A DNA stretch of 14,078 nt from a bacterium (GTDB taxonomy: Bacteria; Planctomycetota; UBA1135; UBA2386). The DNA is taken from contig DRKG01000546.1 of NCBI GenBank assembly GCA_011051855.1, forward strand, positions 1-14,078, written 5' to 3'. Below, piece by piece: positions 1-6,978 of this stretch. The notes beneath the pieces are model-generated. The model saw nothing but the letters and a program-made list of their open reading frames with translations, did not search any database and was not told where the DNA came from. The number at the start of each line of letters is the position of its first letter. The stretch's first letter is position 1. The translations under genes and the position numbers were made by a program.

Positions 1-1
1 C

Positions 2-679
2 TCGGTGATCTACGTGCCGGCGCCGTTCACCGCCGACGCGATCTGCGAATCGGTCGACGCCGGCATGGACCTGGCTGTCACGATCACCGAAGGCGTGCCG
101 GTCGCCGACATGGCGTTCGTCAAGGATTTCATGAAGGGCCGCGACACCCTGCTGCTGGGGCCGAACTGCCCCGGCATCATCACGCCCGAGACCGACGACA
201 GCGGCTGCAAGATTGGCATCATGCCGGCCTACATCCACAAGCCCGGTCGGGTCGGCATCGTGTCGCGTTCGGGCACGCTGACCTACGAGGCGGTCTGGCA
301 GGTGACCTGCAACGGCATGGGGCAGTCGACCTGCATCGGCATCGGCGGGGATCCGATCAAGGGGCTCGACTTCATCGACTGCCTGAAGTTGTTTCAGGAC
401 GACGACGGCACCGACGGCATCATCATGATCGGTGAGATCGGCGGTAGCGCCGAAGAGGAAGCCTGCGAGTTCCTCACCGAATACGTGACCAAGCCGGTGG
501 TCGGCTTCATCGCCGGCGCGACGGCGCCGCCGGGCAAGCGCATGGGCCACGCCGGTGCGATCATCAGCGGCGGCAAGGGCACCGCGCAGGACAAGAAGGC
601 CGCGATGAAGAAGGCCGGCGTGCACGTCTGCGATACGCCGTCCGTACTCGGCGAGACGATGAAGCAGGTGCTCGCCTGA
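2..679 (+). CDS. sucD: Succinate-CoA ligase, alpha subunit (5' end missing)
   Basis: This is the ADP/GDP-forming succinyl-CoA synthetase alpha subunit, which with SucC interconverts succinyl-CoA and succinate plus a nucleoside triphosphate in the TCA cycle (cytoplasm). The frame is open from base 2, so the gene runs in from the left; compared with the usual ~290 residues about 65 N-terminal residues, most of the CoA-binding Rossmann fold, are missing. Visible signatures are SVIYVPAPF, GPNCPGIITP, KIGIMP, GIVSRSGTLTYEA, GIGGDPIKG, MIGEIGGSAEEEA and KRMGHAGAII; the His of GHAGAII (codon 548-550) is the phosphorylated residue of the family. A few extra residues (around ETDDSG) sit after the NCPGIITP motif. 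sucC is expected just upstream, outside the window. The next gene begins 8 bases after the stop. Identity is secure. Confidence 0.97.
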   Translation, partial: SVIYVPAPFTADAICESVDAGMDLAVTITEGVPVADMAFVKDFMKGRDTLLLGPNCPGIITPETDDSGCKIGIMPAYIHKPGRVGIVSRSGTLTYEAVWQVTCNGMGQSTCIGIGGDPIKGLDFIDCLKLFQDDDGTDGIIMIGEIGGSAEEEACEFLTEYVTKPVVGFIAGATAPPGKRMGHAGAIISGGKGTAQDKKAAMKKAGVHVCDTPSVLGETMKQVLA

Positions 680-687
680 CGCCGGCC

Positions 688-1152
688 GTGAAGGACGTCG
701 CGAAGTTCGAGAACCTATTCCGGCAGGCGACGCCCCTGTTCCTGTTCGGCTTGCTGCTCGCGGTCGCGCTGGAACCGTGGTTGCCCTACCGCGACTGGCT
801 GCGTGCGACGTTCGGCGACGATGTCGTGCTCAAGGTCGCCGTACTGTTCCTGATCGGCTACGTGCTGCTGCTGTGGGGTGAGACCCTGCGCCTGCACGGC
901 CTGCTCACCGGGCTGCTCGAAGCGTTCAAGGCCTTCGGCCGAGAGCAGGGGCAGACCGGCGGTCGTTCGGGCCGGGGCAAGGCCAACCCGAAGGCGCGGA
1001 TCGAGGCGGCCAGGCTGCTGATCGCGGCGTTGGCGTCGGACGATGCCTCCGTCCGAGCGACCAGCCACCACAACCTGGTGCGGCTGGTCGGCCAGGATCT
1101 GGGCACCGATCCGGCGGCCTGGCAGGCATGGCTCGCCGAGCAGGAAAAGTGA
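688..1152 (+). CDS. Small membrane protein with HEAT-like C-terminal tail, unknown function
   Basis: 154 residues, GTG start 8 bases after the sucD stop, with no clear Shine-Dalgarno site, so it is probably read by coupling to sucD. Two membrane segments are visible, about residues 15-33 (TPLFLFGLLLAVAL...) and 46-64 (VVLKVAVLFLIGYVLLLWG), then a basic Gly-rich linker (about 88-100) and a soluble helical tail, 101-154. The tail (ARLLIAALASDDASVRATSHHNL, then GQDLGTDPAAWQAW) looks like a single HEAT-type repeat; the GxDPAAWxAW ending is one I remember from HEAT-repeat proteins of planctomycetes, which is recollection and not a search. No catalytic motif is visible. Its position between sucD and tatA gives no clear job. 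Real gene likely (membrane-helix pattern, GC-biased third positions), function unknown. Confidence 0.75.
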   Translation: MKDVAKFENLFRQATPLFLFGLLLAVALEPWLPYRDWLRATFGDDVVLKVAVLFLIGYVLLLWGETLRLHGLLTGLLEAFKAFGREQGQTGGRSGRGKANPKARIEAARLLIAALASDDASVRATSHHNLVRLVGQDLGTDPAAWQAWLAEQEK

Positions 1153-1282
1153 ACGGCGGCCGGGCGGTGCTGCGCGGTCGGCGAAACACTGCTGTTGCCC
1201 CGGCATTCCTCGGATTCGTGCCCACGCGACCCTGGCGTTGCGGCCGCACCTGGGCGATGATCGAACCCACGAGATCGCACGC

Positions 1283-1519
1283 ATGATCGCTTTCGTCAAT
1301 CACTGGGAACTGCTGGTCATCCTGGCGGTCGTTCTGCTCTTGTTCGGGCATCGTCTGCCCGGCATGGCGCGCTCGCTCGGCTCGGGCATCACCGAGTTCA
1401 AGCGCGGCCTGCGCGAGGGGGCCGACAAGCCCCGGGACGACAAGCCCGGCGCCGAACTCGAGAGCAAGCCCGGCGGCCAGGGTGATCGGGACGACTCGAG
1501 CGACGGGTCGGCTCGGTGA
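1283..1519 (+). CDS. tatA: Twin-arginine translocase subunit TatA
   Basis: TatA is the small membrane protein that oligomerises to let folded, cofactor-loaded proteins with twin-arginine signals cross the cytoplasmic membrane. The 78-residue product has the full TatA plan: one N-terminal membrane helix (residues 8-20, WELLVILAVVLLL), the Phe-Gly hinge at 21-22, an amphipathic helix (RLPGMARSLGSGITEFKRGL, 24-43) and a charged, disordered tail (44-78) rich in Asp, Lys, Gly and Ser. The ATG at 1283 is chosen because it puts 7 residues before the helix, as in the family; the frame is open further upstream but without similarity. The stop TGA overlaps the GTG start of the prenyl synthase by four bases (1516-1519). 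TatA is more likely than TatB because of length and the FGxxLP context; tatC is not in the window. Confidence 0.9.
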   Translation: MIAFVNHWELLVILAVVLLLFGHRLPGMARSLGSGITEFKRGLREGADKPRDDKPGAELESKPGGQGDRDDSSDGSAR

Positions 1520-2517
1520 CGCAGACCCAGCCGCTACACGACGTCACCGGCTTGGTGCAACCGTTGCTCGACCGGCTCAACCGCGAGCTGGCCGGCGACC
1601 TGCGCCCCGGCCACGTCGAGATGAACCCGCTGATCGAGCACGTCGCGGGCTTCCGCGGCAAGCAACTGCGGCCGGTGTTGACGTTCCTGTCGGCGATGAG
1701 CATGCGGGGCGCGAGCCATTCGGGCGGCATCGGCGACGACGTGGTCACGGTCGCGAAGGTGGTCGAGCTGCTGCACACCGCGACCCTGGTGCACGACGAC
1801 GTGCTCGACAGCGCCAGCGTGCGGCGACGCATCCAGACGATCAACCACCTGAGCGGCGTCGAGACCGCGGTGCTGCTCGGCGACTACATCTACGCCAAGG
1901 CGTTCCACATGGCGGTGCAGTTGCCGGACCCGACGGCAGCACGCTGGCTCGCCGAGACCGTGCGCGTGATCTGCCAGGGGGAAATCACCCAGATCCTGCA
2001 CCGCTTCGACTACCAGTGGAGTGAAGCGCGCTACTTCACGGTGATTGCCGAGAAGACCGCGAGCCTCTACGCGGCGGCCTGCCGCCTCGGGGGTTACTAC
2101 AGCGACGTGCGCGGCGCCAACGAGGGCCGCCTGCGCGCGCTCGAAGAGTACGGCCTCGAACTCGGTATCGCGTTCCAGATCGTCGACGATTGCCTCGACC
2201 TGGACGGGGACGAAGAGGTCGTCGGCAAGTCGCTGGGGACCGATTTGAGCAAGGGCAAGATCACTCTGCCGATGCTCTACCTGCTGCGCGACGAAGGCCA
2301 GGCGCAGAAGCTCAGGGACCTGCTCGGCACCAGCGAAGCCGAAGGCCTGCGGCGGCTGAAGGCCGAGTTCCCGCTCGAACACGCGATCGCCTACGCGATG
2401 GAGGAGGCGCAGCGCCGCATCGCCAAGGCCCAGGCGTCGTTGACCCAGTTGCCCGAAGGCCCGGCCCGCACGGCGCTCGATAGACTGGCCGGGTTCGTGC
2501 TGACCCGGCGCACCTGA
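1516..2517 (+). CDS. Long-chain all-trans polyprenyl diphosphate synthase (IspB/HepT type)
   Basis: This enzyme extends an allylic diphosphate with isopentenyl diphosphate units to make the long trans-prenyl tail of a respiratory quinone (menaquinone would be expected in planctomycetes; that part is inference). The 333-residue product has the standard motifs: GKQLRP at 48-53, the first Asp-rich motif DDVLD at 94-98, GEITQI at 155-160, the second Asp-rich motif DDCLD at 224-228 and GKSLGTDLSKGKITLP at 237-252. The residue five before the first Asp-rich motif is Ala89, not an aromatic, which fits a long-chain product (about C35-C40 or more) better than a farnesyl or geranylgeranyl synthase. Start is GTG overlapping the tatA stop (GTGA). 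The exact chain length cannot be read from sequence, so I give no gene symbol. Confidence 0.95.
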   Translation: MTQTQPLHDVTGLVQPLLDRLNRELAGDLRPGHVEMNPLIEHVAGFRGKQLRPVLTFLSAMSMRGASHSGGIGDDVVTVAKVVELLHTATLVHDDVLDSASVRRRIQTINHLSGVETAVLLGDYIYAKAFHMAVQLPDPTAARWLAETVRVICQGEITQILHRFDYQWSEARYFTVIAEKTASLYAAACRLGGYYSDVRGANEGRLRALEEYGLELGIAFQIVDDCLDLDGDEEVVGKSLGTDLSKGKITLPMLYLLRDEGQAQKLRDLLGTSEAEGLRRLKAEFPLEHAIAYAMEEAQRRIAKAQASLTQLPEGPARTALDRLAGFVLTRRT

Positions 2518-2575
2518 GCAGCCGGTGCGGTGGTTGGCCGGTTTGCGGTGCCCGCACGTAATGACATCACCCGAC

Positions 2576-3649
2576 ATGATGATCCGAACAACGAGCCTCT
2601 GCCTTCTCGCCCTGTCCAGCGCTTGCGACCAACAGCGCGGGGGCGGGCAGTTCAGCCCGCCGCGCACGGTGGATGCGAACCGCCGCCACATCGTTTGGGA
2701 GGCGGCGATGAAGGACCGGCTCGGCCTGCGTGACATGGCGCCGGTGCGCGGTTCGAGCGCGCCGGCGGGCCAACCGCGCATCGAGGCCGAAGTGCCCGAG
2801 GGCTGGCGGGACCTCGGCCCATCGGGGCAATTTCGCAACGCCTCGTGGGGCATCGAGGGGGAGTCGTCGGTCGACATCTACATGACGCTGGGCGTCGGCG
2901 GTGGCATCGCGATGAACCTCGCGCGTTGGTACGGCCAGCAGTTCGGCAAGAGCGACGTGCCCGAGGCTTCGGCGTTGCCGGAGATCCCGTTCGCCGGTCG
3001 GAAGGGGCGCCTCGCCGAGATCGAGGGCACGCTCGCCGGCAAGGCCGACATGGCCGCCTTGATCGCCTTCTACACCGAGGGCAATCGCGTCACGTCCCTG
3101 AAGTTCACCGGGCCGCGCGAGGTCGTGCGCCGGAACCGCGACAAGTTCCTCGCGCTGTGTGCGTCGGTGCGCGTCGCAGCAGGCGGCGACCCGGCCGCGA
3201 AGCAGGGCAAGCCGTCGGCGGCTCCGGCGCAGGAACCGCCGTTCACCGCCAAGGCGCCGGCCGGTTGGACGCCGAAGACCGGCTCACCGCGGTGGCTGCA
3301 CCACACGTTCGGCGAGGCCGGCGAGGTCTACCTGAGCCAGCTCGGCGGCAGCCTGCGGCAGACGCTCGGCATCTGGCGCAGCTCGTTCGGCCAGGGAGAA
3401 CTGACCGACACCGATCTGCAGGCGCTGCCCAAGGTGGCGTTGCTCGGTGACGACGCCGTGCTGATGGAGCTGTCGGGGAACTACCGGGACTTCACCGGGA
3501 AGTCCCACCCGGACACGATGATGCTGGTCGCGGCGCGCGCCGACGGTGGCTCGATCACGTTCTGCAAGCTGGTCGGGCCGAAGGCGGACGTCGAGCCGCA
3601 GCGCGACGCGTTCTTGGCCTTCTGCGCGTCGGTGCGGAGGAAGCCGTGA
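2576..3649 (+). CDS. Putative lipoprotein with two tandem copies of an unknown domain, coupled to resB
   Basis: Function unknown. With the ATG at 2576 the 357-residue product begins MMIRTTSLCLLALSSACDQQ, a short lipoprotein-type signal with a relaxed lipobox (LSSA|C, Cys17) and Asp at +2. Two copies of one ~125-residue domain follow, 74-199 and 228-354, joined by an Ala/Pro/Gly linker. Both open with PxGW, share a central W..(Q/S)FG stretch, an LP(x)n(G)xxxxxExxG strand, then K(F/L)xGP, and close with an FLA(L/F)CASVR helix, so an internal duplication is clear. I recall proteins like this in planctomycetes but know no assigned function. The stop overlaps the resB start by four bases, suggesting a role linked to cytochrome c maturation. 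Start is uncertain: ATG 2561, ATG 2579 and ATG 2708 are in frame, and none has a good ribosome site; 2576/2579 gives the best signal peptide. Confidence 0.8.
   Translation: MMIRTTSLCLLALSSACDQQRGGGQFSPPRTVDANRRHIVWEAAMKDRLGLRDMAPVRGSSAPAGQPRIEAEVPEGWRDLGPSGQFRNASWGIEGESSVDIYMTLGVGGGIAMNLARWYGQQFGKSDVPEASALPEIPFAGRKGRLAEIEGTLAGKADMAALIAFYTEGNRVTSLKFTGPREVVRRNRDKFLALCASVRVAAGGDPAAKQGKPSAAPAQEPPFTAKAPAGWTPKTGSPRWLHHTFGEAGEVYLSQLGGSLRQTLGIWRSSFGQGELTDTDLQALPKVALLGDDAVLMELSGNYRDFTGKSHPDTMMLVAARADGGSITFCKLVGPKADVEPQRDAFLAFCASVRRKP
3636..3640 (+). promoter_or_regulatory. Shine-Dalgarno site for resB
   Basis: GGAGG lies inside the last codons of the upstream lipoprotein gene, 5 bases before the GTG at 3646. 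It fixes the resB start at this GTG and shows that resB can load ribosomes independently as well as by stop/start overlap. Confidence 0.7.
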
Positions 3650-4977
3650 GCGGTGCCGCCCGCAGGTCGGTCGTGCGCGCGCTGGCCGAGGCCATCGGCT
3701 CGATGAAGCTGTCGGTCGTGCTGCTGGTGCTGCTCGGCGTGCTGACCTGGCTCGGCACGCTGGCGCAGGTCGAGAAGGGGCTGTGGTTGGTGCAGAAGGA
3801 GTACTTCGAGTCGTGGTGGGTGATCTACGAGTACCCGGCGCGCACCCTCGAGGAACTGCGGTCGGCCGCGGCCGACGACAGCTTCCGGCTGAAGATCCCG
3901 TTGCCCGGCGCGTACGTGGTGATGGTGCTGCTGTTCGTCAACCTGCTGGTCGGTGGCCTGCTGCGCCTGAAGTGGCGGTGGCGCAACGGCGGCGTGCTGA
4001 CGATTCACATCGGTATCGCGCTCCTGTTGGCGGCGGGCTTCGTCAAGGTGGAGTTCTCGACGGCCGGCGGTGTCTGGTTGTTCGAAGAGCCTGCCGACGG
4101 TGCCGCAAGGGTGCCCGAACGGGTCTACGCGACGTCGACCAGCGTCAGCTTCCACGATTACGAGCTGGCGTTGCTGGTGGATCGCGGCGGCGAGATCGAG
4201 GAACGCACCGTGCCCGAGAGCACGCTGTGGGGGGCGCGCGGCGATGGCCGGGTGACGCTCGCGGCCGAGGGTCTGCCGTTCGTCGTCGAGGTGCACGACT
4301 GGTTCGACAACTGCGACGCAGTGCTCAAGGGGCCGATGGTGCAGACACCGGCGCCGGTGCTCGACAACCGCGATGGTGGTCCCGGGGTCTGTCTGCTACC
4401 GAGGCCGGTGGCAACGCAGCGCGAAGCCAACACCGCCGGCTGCTACGTCGACGTCGTGCCCGCCGCCGGTGCCCGCATGCAGGGCCTGCTCCGCGCCGAA
4501 CGAGGCGATTCGATGACCACCCGGTTGCCCTACGACGGCCGCCGGTTCCCGTTCGTGTTCGAAGTCGACGGCGTGCGCTACGGGCTCGATCTGCGCCGGG
4601 TGCACTACGACCTGCCGTTCGGCCTGCGGTTGAAGCGCTTCGTCAAGACCGACCACCCCGGCACGATGACCGCCGCCGACTACCGGAGCACGGTCCTCGT
4701 CGAGGACGGGGGGACGTCGCGCGAAGTGCAGATCTTCATGAACAACCCGCTGCGCAAGGACGGCTACACGGTCTACCAGACGAGCTGGGGGCCGCAGATG
4801 AGCGGCCGCCCGATCGGCAACGGTCCTTGGTATTCCGCCTTCGAGGTGTCGCGCAATCCATCGGATCAATGGCCGCTCTACGCGTGCATCTGGATCGCCA
4901 TCGGGTTGCTCTGGCACTTCCTGGCCAAGCTGTTCCGCTTCCTGAACTCGTCGGCGCGGGAGGCGCTGAGCCGATGA
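3646..4977 (+). CDS. resB: Cytochrome c biogenesis protein ResB (CcsB/Ccs1)
   Basis: ResB and CcsA together form the System II cytochrome c synthetase, which carries heme across the membrane and attaches it to CxxCH motifs of apocytochromes. The 443-residue product shows three N-terminal membrane segments (about 20-40, SMKLSVVLLVLLGVLTWLGT; 88-106; 114-133, GGVLTIHIGIALLLAAGFV), a large outside domain (about 134-405) and a final segment (409-427). The family motif NPLxxxGYTxYQxSW is present near the end (NPLRKDGYTVYQTSW). His121 in the third segment is the probable transmembrane heme ligand of ResB. Start GTG overlaps the preceding stop and has a good GGAGG site; the stop overlaps the ccsA ATG by four bases. 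ResB is separate from CcsA here, not fused as in some epsilonproteobacteria and Bacteroidota. Confidence 0.93.
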   Translation: MSGAARRSVVRALAEAIGSMKLSVVLLVLLGVLTWLGTLAQVEKGLWLVQKEYFESWWVIYEYPARTLEELRSAAADDSFRLKIPLPGAYVVMVLLFVNLLVGGLLRLKWRWRNGGVLTIHIGIALLLAAGFVKVEFSTAGGVWLFEEPADGAARVPERVYATSTSVSFHDYELALLVDRGGEIEERTVPESTLWGARGDGRVTLAAEGLPFVVEVHDWFDNCDAVLKGPMVQTPAPVLDNRDGGPGVCLLPRPVATQREANTAGCYVDVVPAAGARMQGLLRAERGDSMTTRLPYDGRRFPFVFEVDGVRYGLDLRRVHYDLPFGLRLKRFVKTDHPGTMTAADYRSTVLVEDGGTSREVQIFMNNPLRKDGYTVYQTSWGPQMSGRPIGNGPWYSAFEVSRNPSDQWPLYACIWIAIGLLWHFLAKLFRFLNSSAREALSR

Positions 4978-6971
4978 AGCGTGCTCCCATGCAGTGGTTC
5001 TTGTCGTCGTGCCTCTTGTTGCTCGCGTCCCTGTTCGGTGGCTGCAGTCGCCCGGTGCCGGCGCTGGCCGGCGATGCCGAGCGCACCGAGCCGTGGAACG
5101 CCGAGGTCGTCGAGCGCCTGGCGGCGGTGCCGGTGCAGGACAACGGCCGGGTCAAGCCGCTGTCGGTGCTGGCGGCGTTCCTGCTCTACGACGTGCACGG
5201 TCGCCGCGATCTGAAGTACTCGCTGCCCGGCGAAGACGGCCGGCCGCGGAAGGTCACCCTGTCGCCGACCGAGTGGTTCCTCGACGTCATCTGCTACCCG
5301 CGGCAGGCGGCCAACTACCCGCTGTTCCGCATCGAGAACGTTGCAGTGATGTCGGCGCTCGGGATCGAGAACGACGGCCAGCGGCAAGACTTCGAATACT
5401 TGACGTTCGAGCAGGTGTGGGCCGCCGTCGACAAGCTCCAGCCGTTGGTGCAGAGCTACCGGCAGATTCCGGCGAGCAAGCGCGACGAGGTGCAGGAGCA
5501 CGTGCTGCAGTTGTGGCGCCGCTTCCTCGCCTACGACCGGGTGCAGCGGCAGTTCACGGTGTTCCACTTTCCGGTGGCGATCACCGAGCCCGAGTTGCAG
5601 GAACGCCTCGGTGGTGAGCGCGTGACCTTCGGGCAGTTGGTGGCCAAGGCCGCGACGCTGCGCGCGCTCGCCAGCGAACTCGGTCCGGAGCTCGAGAACG
5701 CCTCGCAGAACACGGTCCGCCTGTTCGACTTCCTCAGTAAGGCGACCAAGAACGACGAGGACGGTGTCGGCGTGTTGGCGCCGCCGCGCCAGGAGCAGGC
5801 CGTGTGGCTGACGTTCGGGCAGGCGCTGAACGCGGCGTTGACCGGGCGGACCGGTGAGTTCGTGACCGCGATCCAGGCGTTGCAGCGCGCTTGCAGCGCC
5901 GACAGCCATGCGGACACCGAACGCGAGTTGCTGGCGTTCGCGACCGCCGCCAACGCCGCCGCCAACGGCCATGCCGACTTCGACCAGATCGAGCGCGAGA
6001 CGACCTACTACCAGGCGCTCTACGCCTACCAGTCGATCCACTGGTTCCTGTTCGCGTTCCTGCTCGCGGCGTTGTCGTGGCTCGTGCCGCGCAGCCGCCG
6101 GCGGTGGTGGCGCTGGCTGTGGTGGGCGGCGATCGGCGTGACCGTCTATGCGCTCGCTCTGTTGGGCTACGACATCACGCTGCGCTGTCTGATCACCGGG
6201 CGGCCGCCGATCAAGAACCTCTACGACACGTTCCTGTTCATCGCCGCCGTCGGCGTGCTGGCGTCGTTGGTCGCGGAGTGGGTGATCCCCCGGCGGATCG
6301 CGCTCGGTGTCGGTCCGGCGCTCGGAGCCCTGGTGGTGATGCTGGCGCGCCTGTTCGAGGTCAACAAGGGCACCGACACGATGGACCCGCTGATGGCGGT
6401 GCTCGACAGCAACTTCTGGCTGGCGACGCACGTGACCACGATCAACATCGGTTACGCGGCCGGCATGTTCGCCGCCGGCACGGCGCACGCGTGGGTGATC
6501 CGGCGGTTGCTCCCCGGCGTCTCCGCCGACGACACCATCAGCAAGGCGATCGTGCGCATCACCTACGGCCTGACCGCCTTCGGCCTGACGTTCGCGGTCG
6601 TCGGCACGATCTTGGGCGGCATCTGGGCGAACGACTCGTGGGGGCGCTTTTGGGGCTGGGACCCGAAGGAGAACGGCGCCCTGATGATCTGCCTGTCGCA
6701 GATCGCGCTGCTGCACGCGCGCATGTGCGGTTGGGTGCGGGATCTCGGCTTCATCGTCTGGTCGATGGTCACCGGTATGGTGGTGGTGTTCTCGTGGTTC
6801 CACGTCAACCAGCTCGGCGTCGGCCTGCACTCCTACGGTTTCACCGCCGGGATCCGAGAGTGGATCTGGGGCTATTACTACGAGCAGACCGCGTTCGTCG
6901 GGCTCGCCTTCTTGACCTTGCTGCGTCGGCGCACGCCCGCGGTTGCCGCTGCTGCGGTCGCCGGCGAATGA
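4974..6971 (+). CDS. ccsA: Cytochrome c biogenesis protein CcsA, long form with extracytoplasmic N-terminal domain
   Basis: CcsA is the heme-handling half of the System II synthetase. The 665-residue product is about twice the size of short CcsA. It starts with a signal-like segment ending at a possible lipobox (LFGG|C, Cys24), then a ~320-residue extracytoplasmic domain with VPVQDNGRVKPL (53-63) and SPTEWFLDVICYP (97-109), motifs known from large CcsA and CcsBA proteins. The membrane core runs from about 356. It has RPPIKNLYDTFLF, the Trp-rich heme-binding WWD motif (WGRFWGWDPKENGAL, 556-570), and His486, His581 and His619, whose order and spacing match the P-His1, TM-His2 and P-His2 ligands I recall from CcsBA. 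ATG overlaps the resB stop (ATGA), with GGGAGG at 4958-4963 ten bases upstream. The stop lies 7 bases from the converging sulfatase stop. Confidence 0.94.
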   Translation: MKRAPMQWFLSSCLLLLASLFGGCSRPVPALAGDAERTEPWNAEVVERLAAVPVQDNGRVKPLSVLAAFLLYDVHGRRDLKYSLPGEDGRPRKVTLSPTEWFLDVICYPRQAANYPLFRIENVAVMSALGIENDGQRQDFEYLTFEQVWAAVDKLQPLVQSYRQIPASKRDEVQEHVLQLWRRFLAYDRVQRQFTVFHFPVAITEPELQERLGGERVTFGQLVAKAATLRALASELGPELENASQNTVRLFDFLSKATKNDEDGVGVLAPPRQEQAVWLTFGQALNAALTGRTGEFVTAIQALQRACSADSHADTERELLAFATAANAAANGHADFDQIERETTYYQALYAYQSIHWFLFAFLLAALSWLVPRSRRRWWRWLWWAAIGVTVYALALLGYDITLRCLITGRPPIKNLYDTFLFIAAVGVLASLVAEWVIPRRIALGVGPALGALVVMLARLFEVNKGTDTMDPLMAVLDSNFWLATHVTTINIGYAAGMFAAGTAHAWVIRRLLPGVSADDTISKAIVRITYGLTAFGLTFAVVGTILGGIWANDSWGRFWGWDPKENGALMICLSQIALLHARMCGWVRDLGFIVWSMVTGMVVVFSWFHVNQLGVGLHSYGFTAGIREWIWGYYYEQTAFVGLAFLTLLRRRTPAVAAAAVAGE

Positions 6972-6978
6972 GCGGCGC

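Noticed and set aside
1153..1282. Possible promoter in the 130-base gap before tatA
   Set aside because: TTGCCC at 1195-1200 has no matching -10 at suitable spacing, and I see no convincing hairpin; nothing supportable in this gap.
2525..2575. GTG at 2525 or ATG at 2561 as the start of the duplicated-domain lipoprotein
   Set aside because: Either start would add residues ahead of the MMIRTT signal and spoil the typical short signal peptide; kept only as alternatives.
4878..6830. 650-codon open frame on the minus strand opposite ccsA
   Set aside because: It is dominated by Arg, Gln, His and Asp repeats and lies opposite a gene with clear CcsA motifs; no own motif seen.
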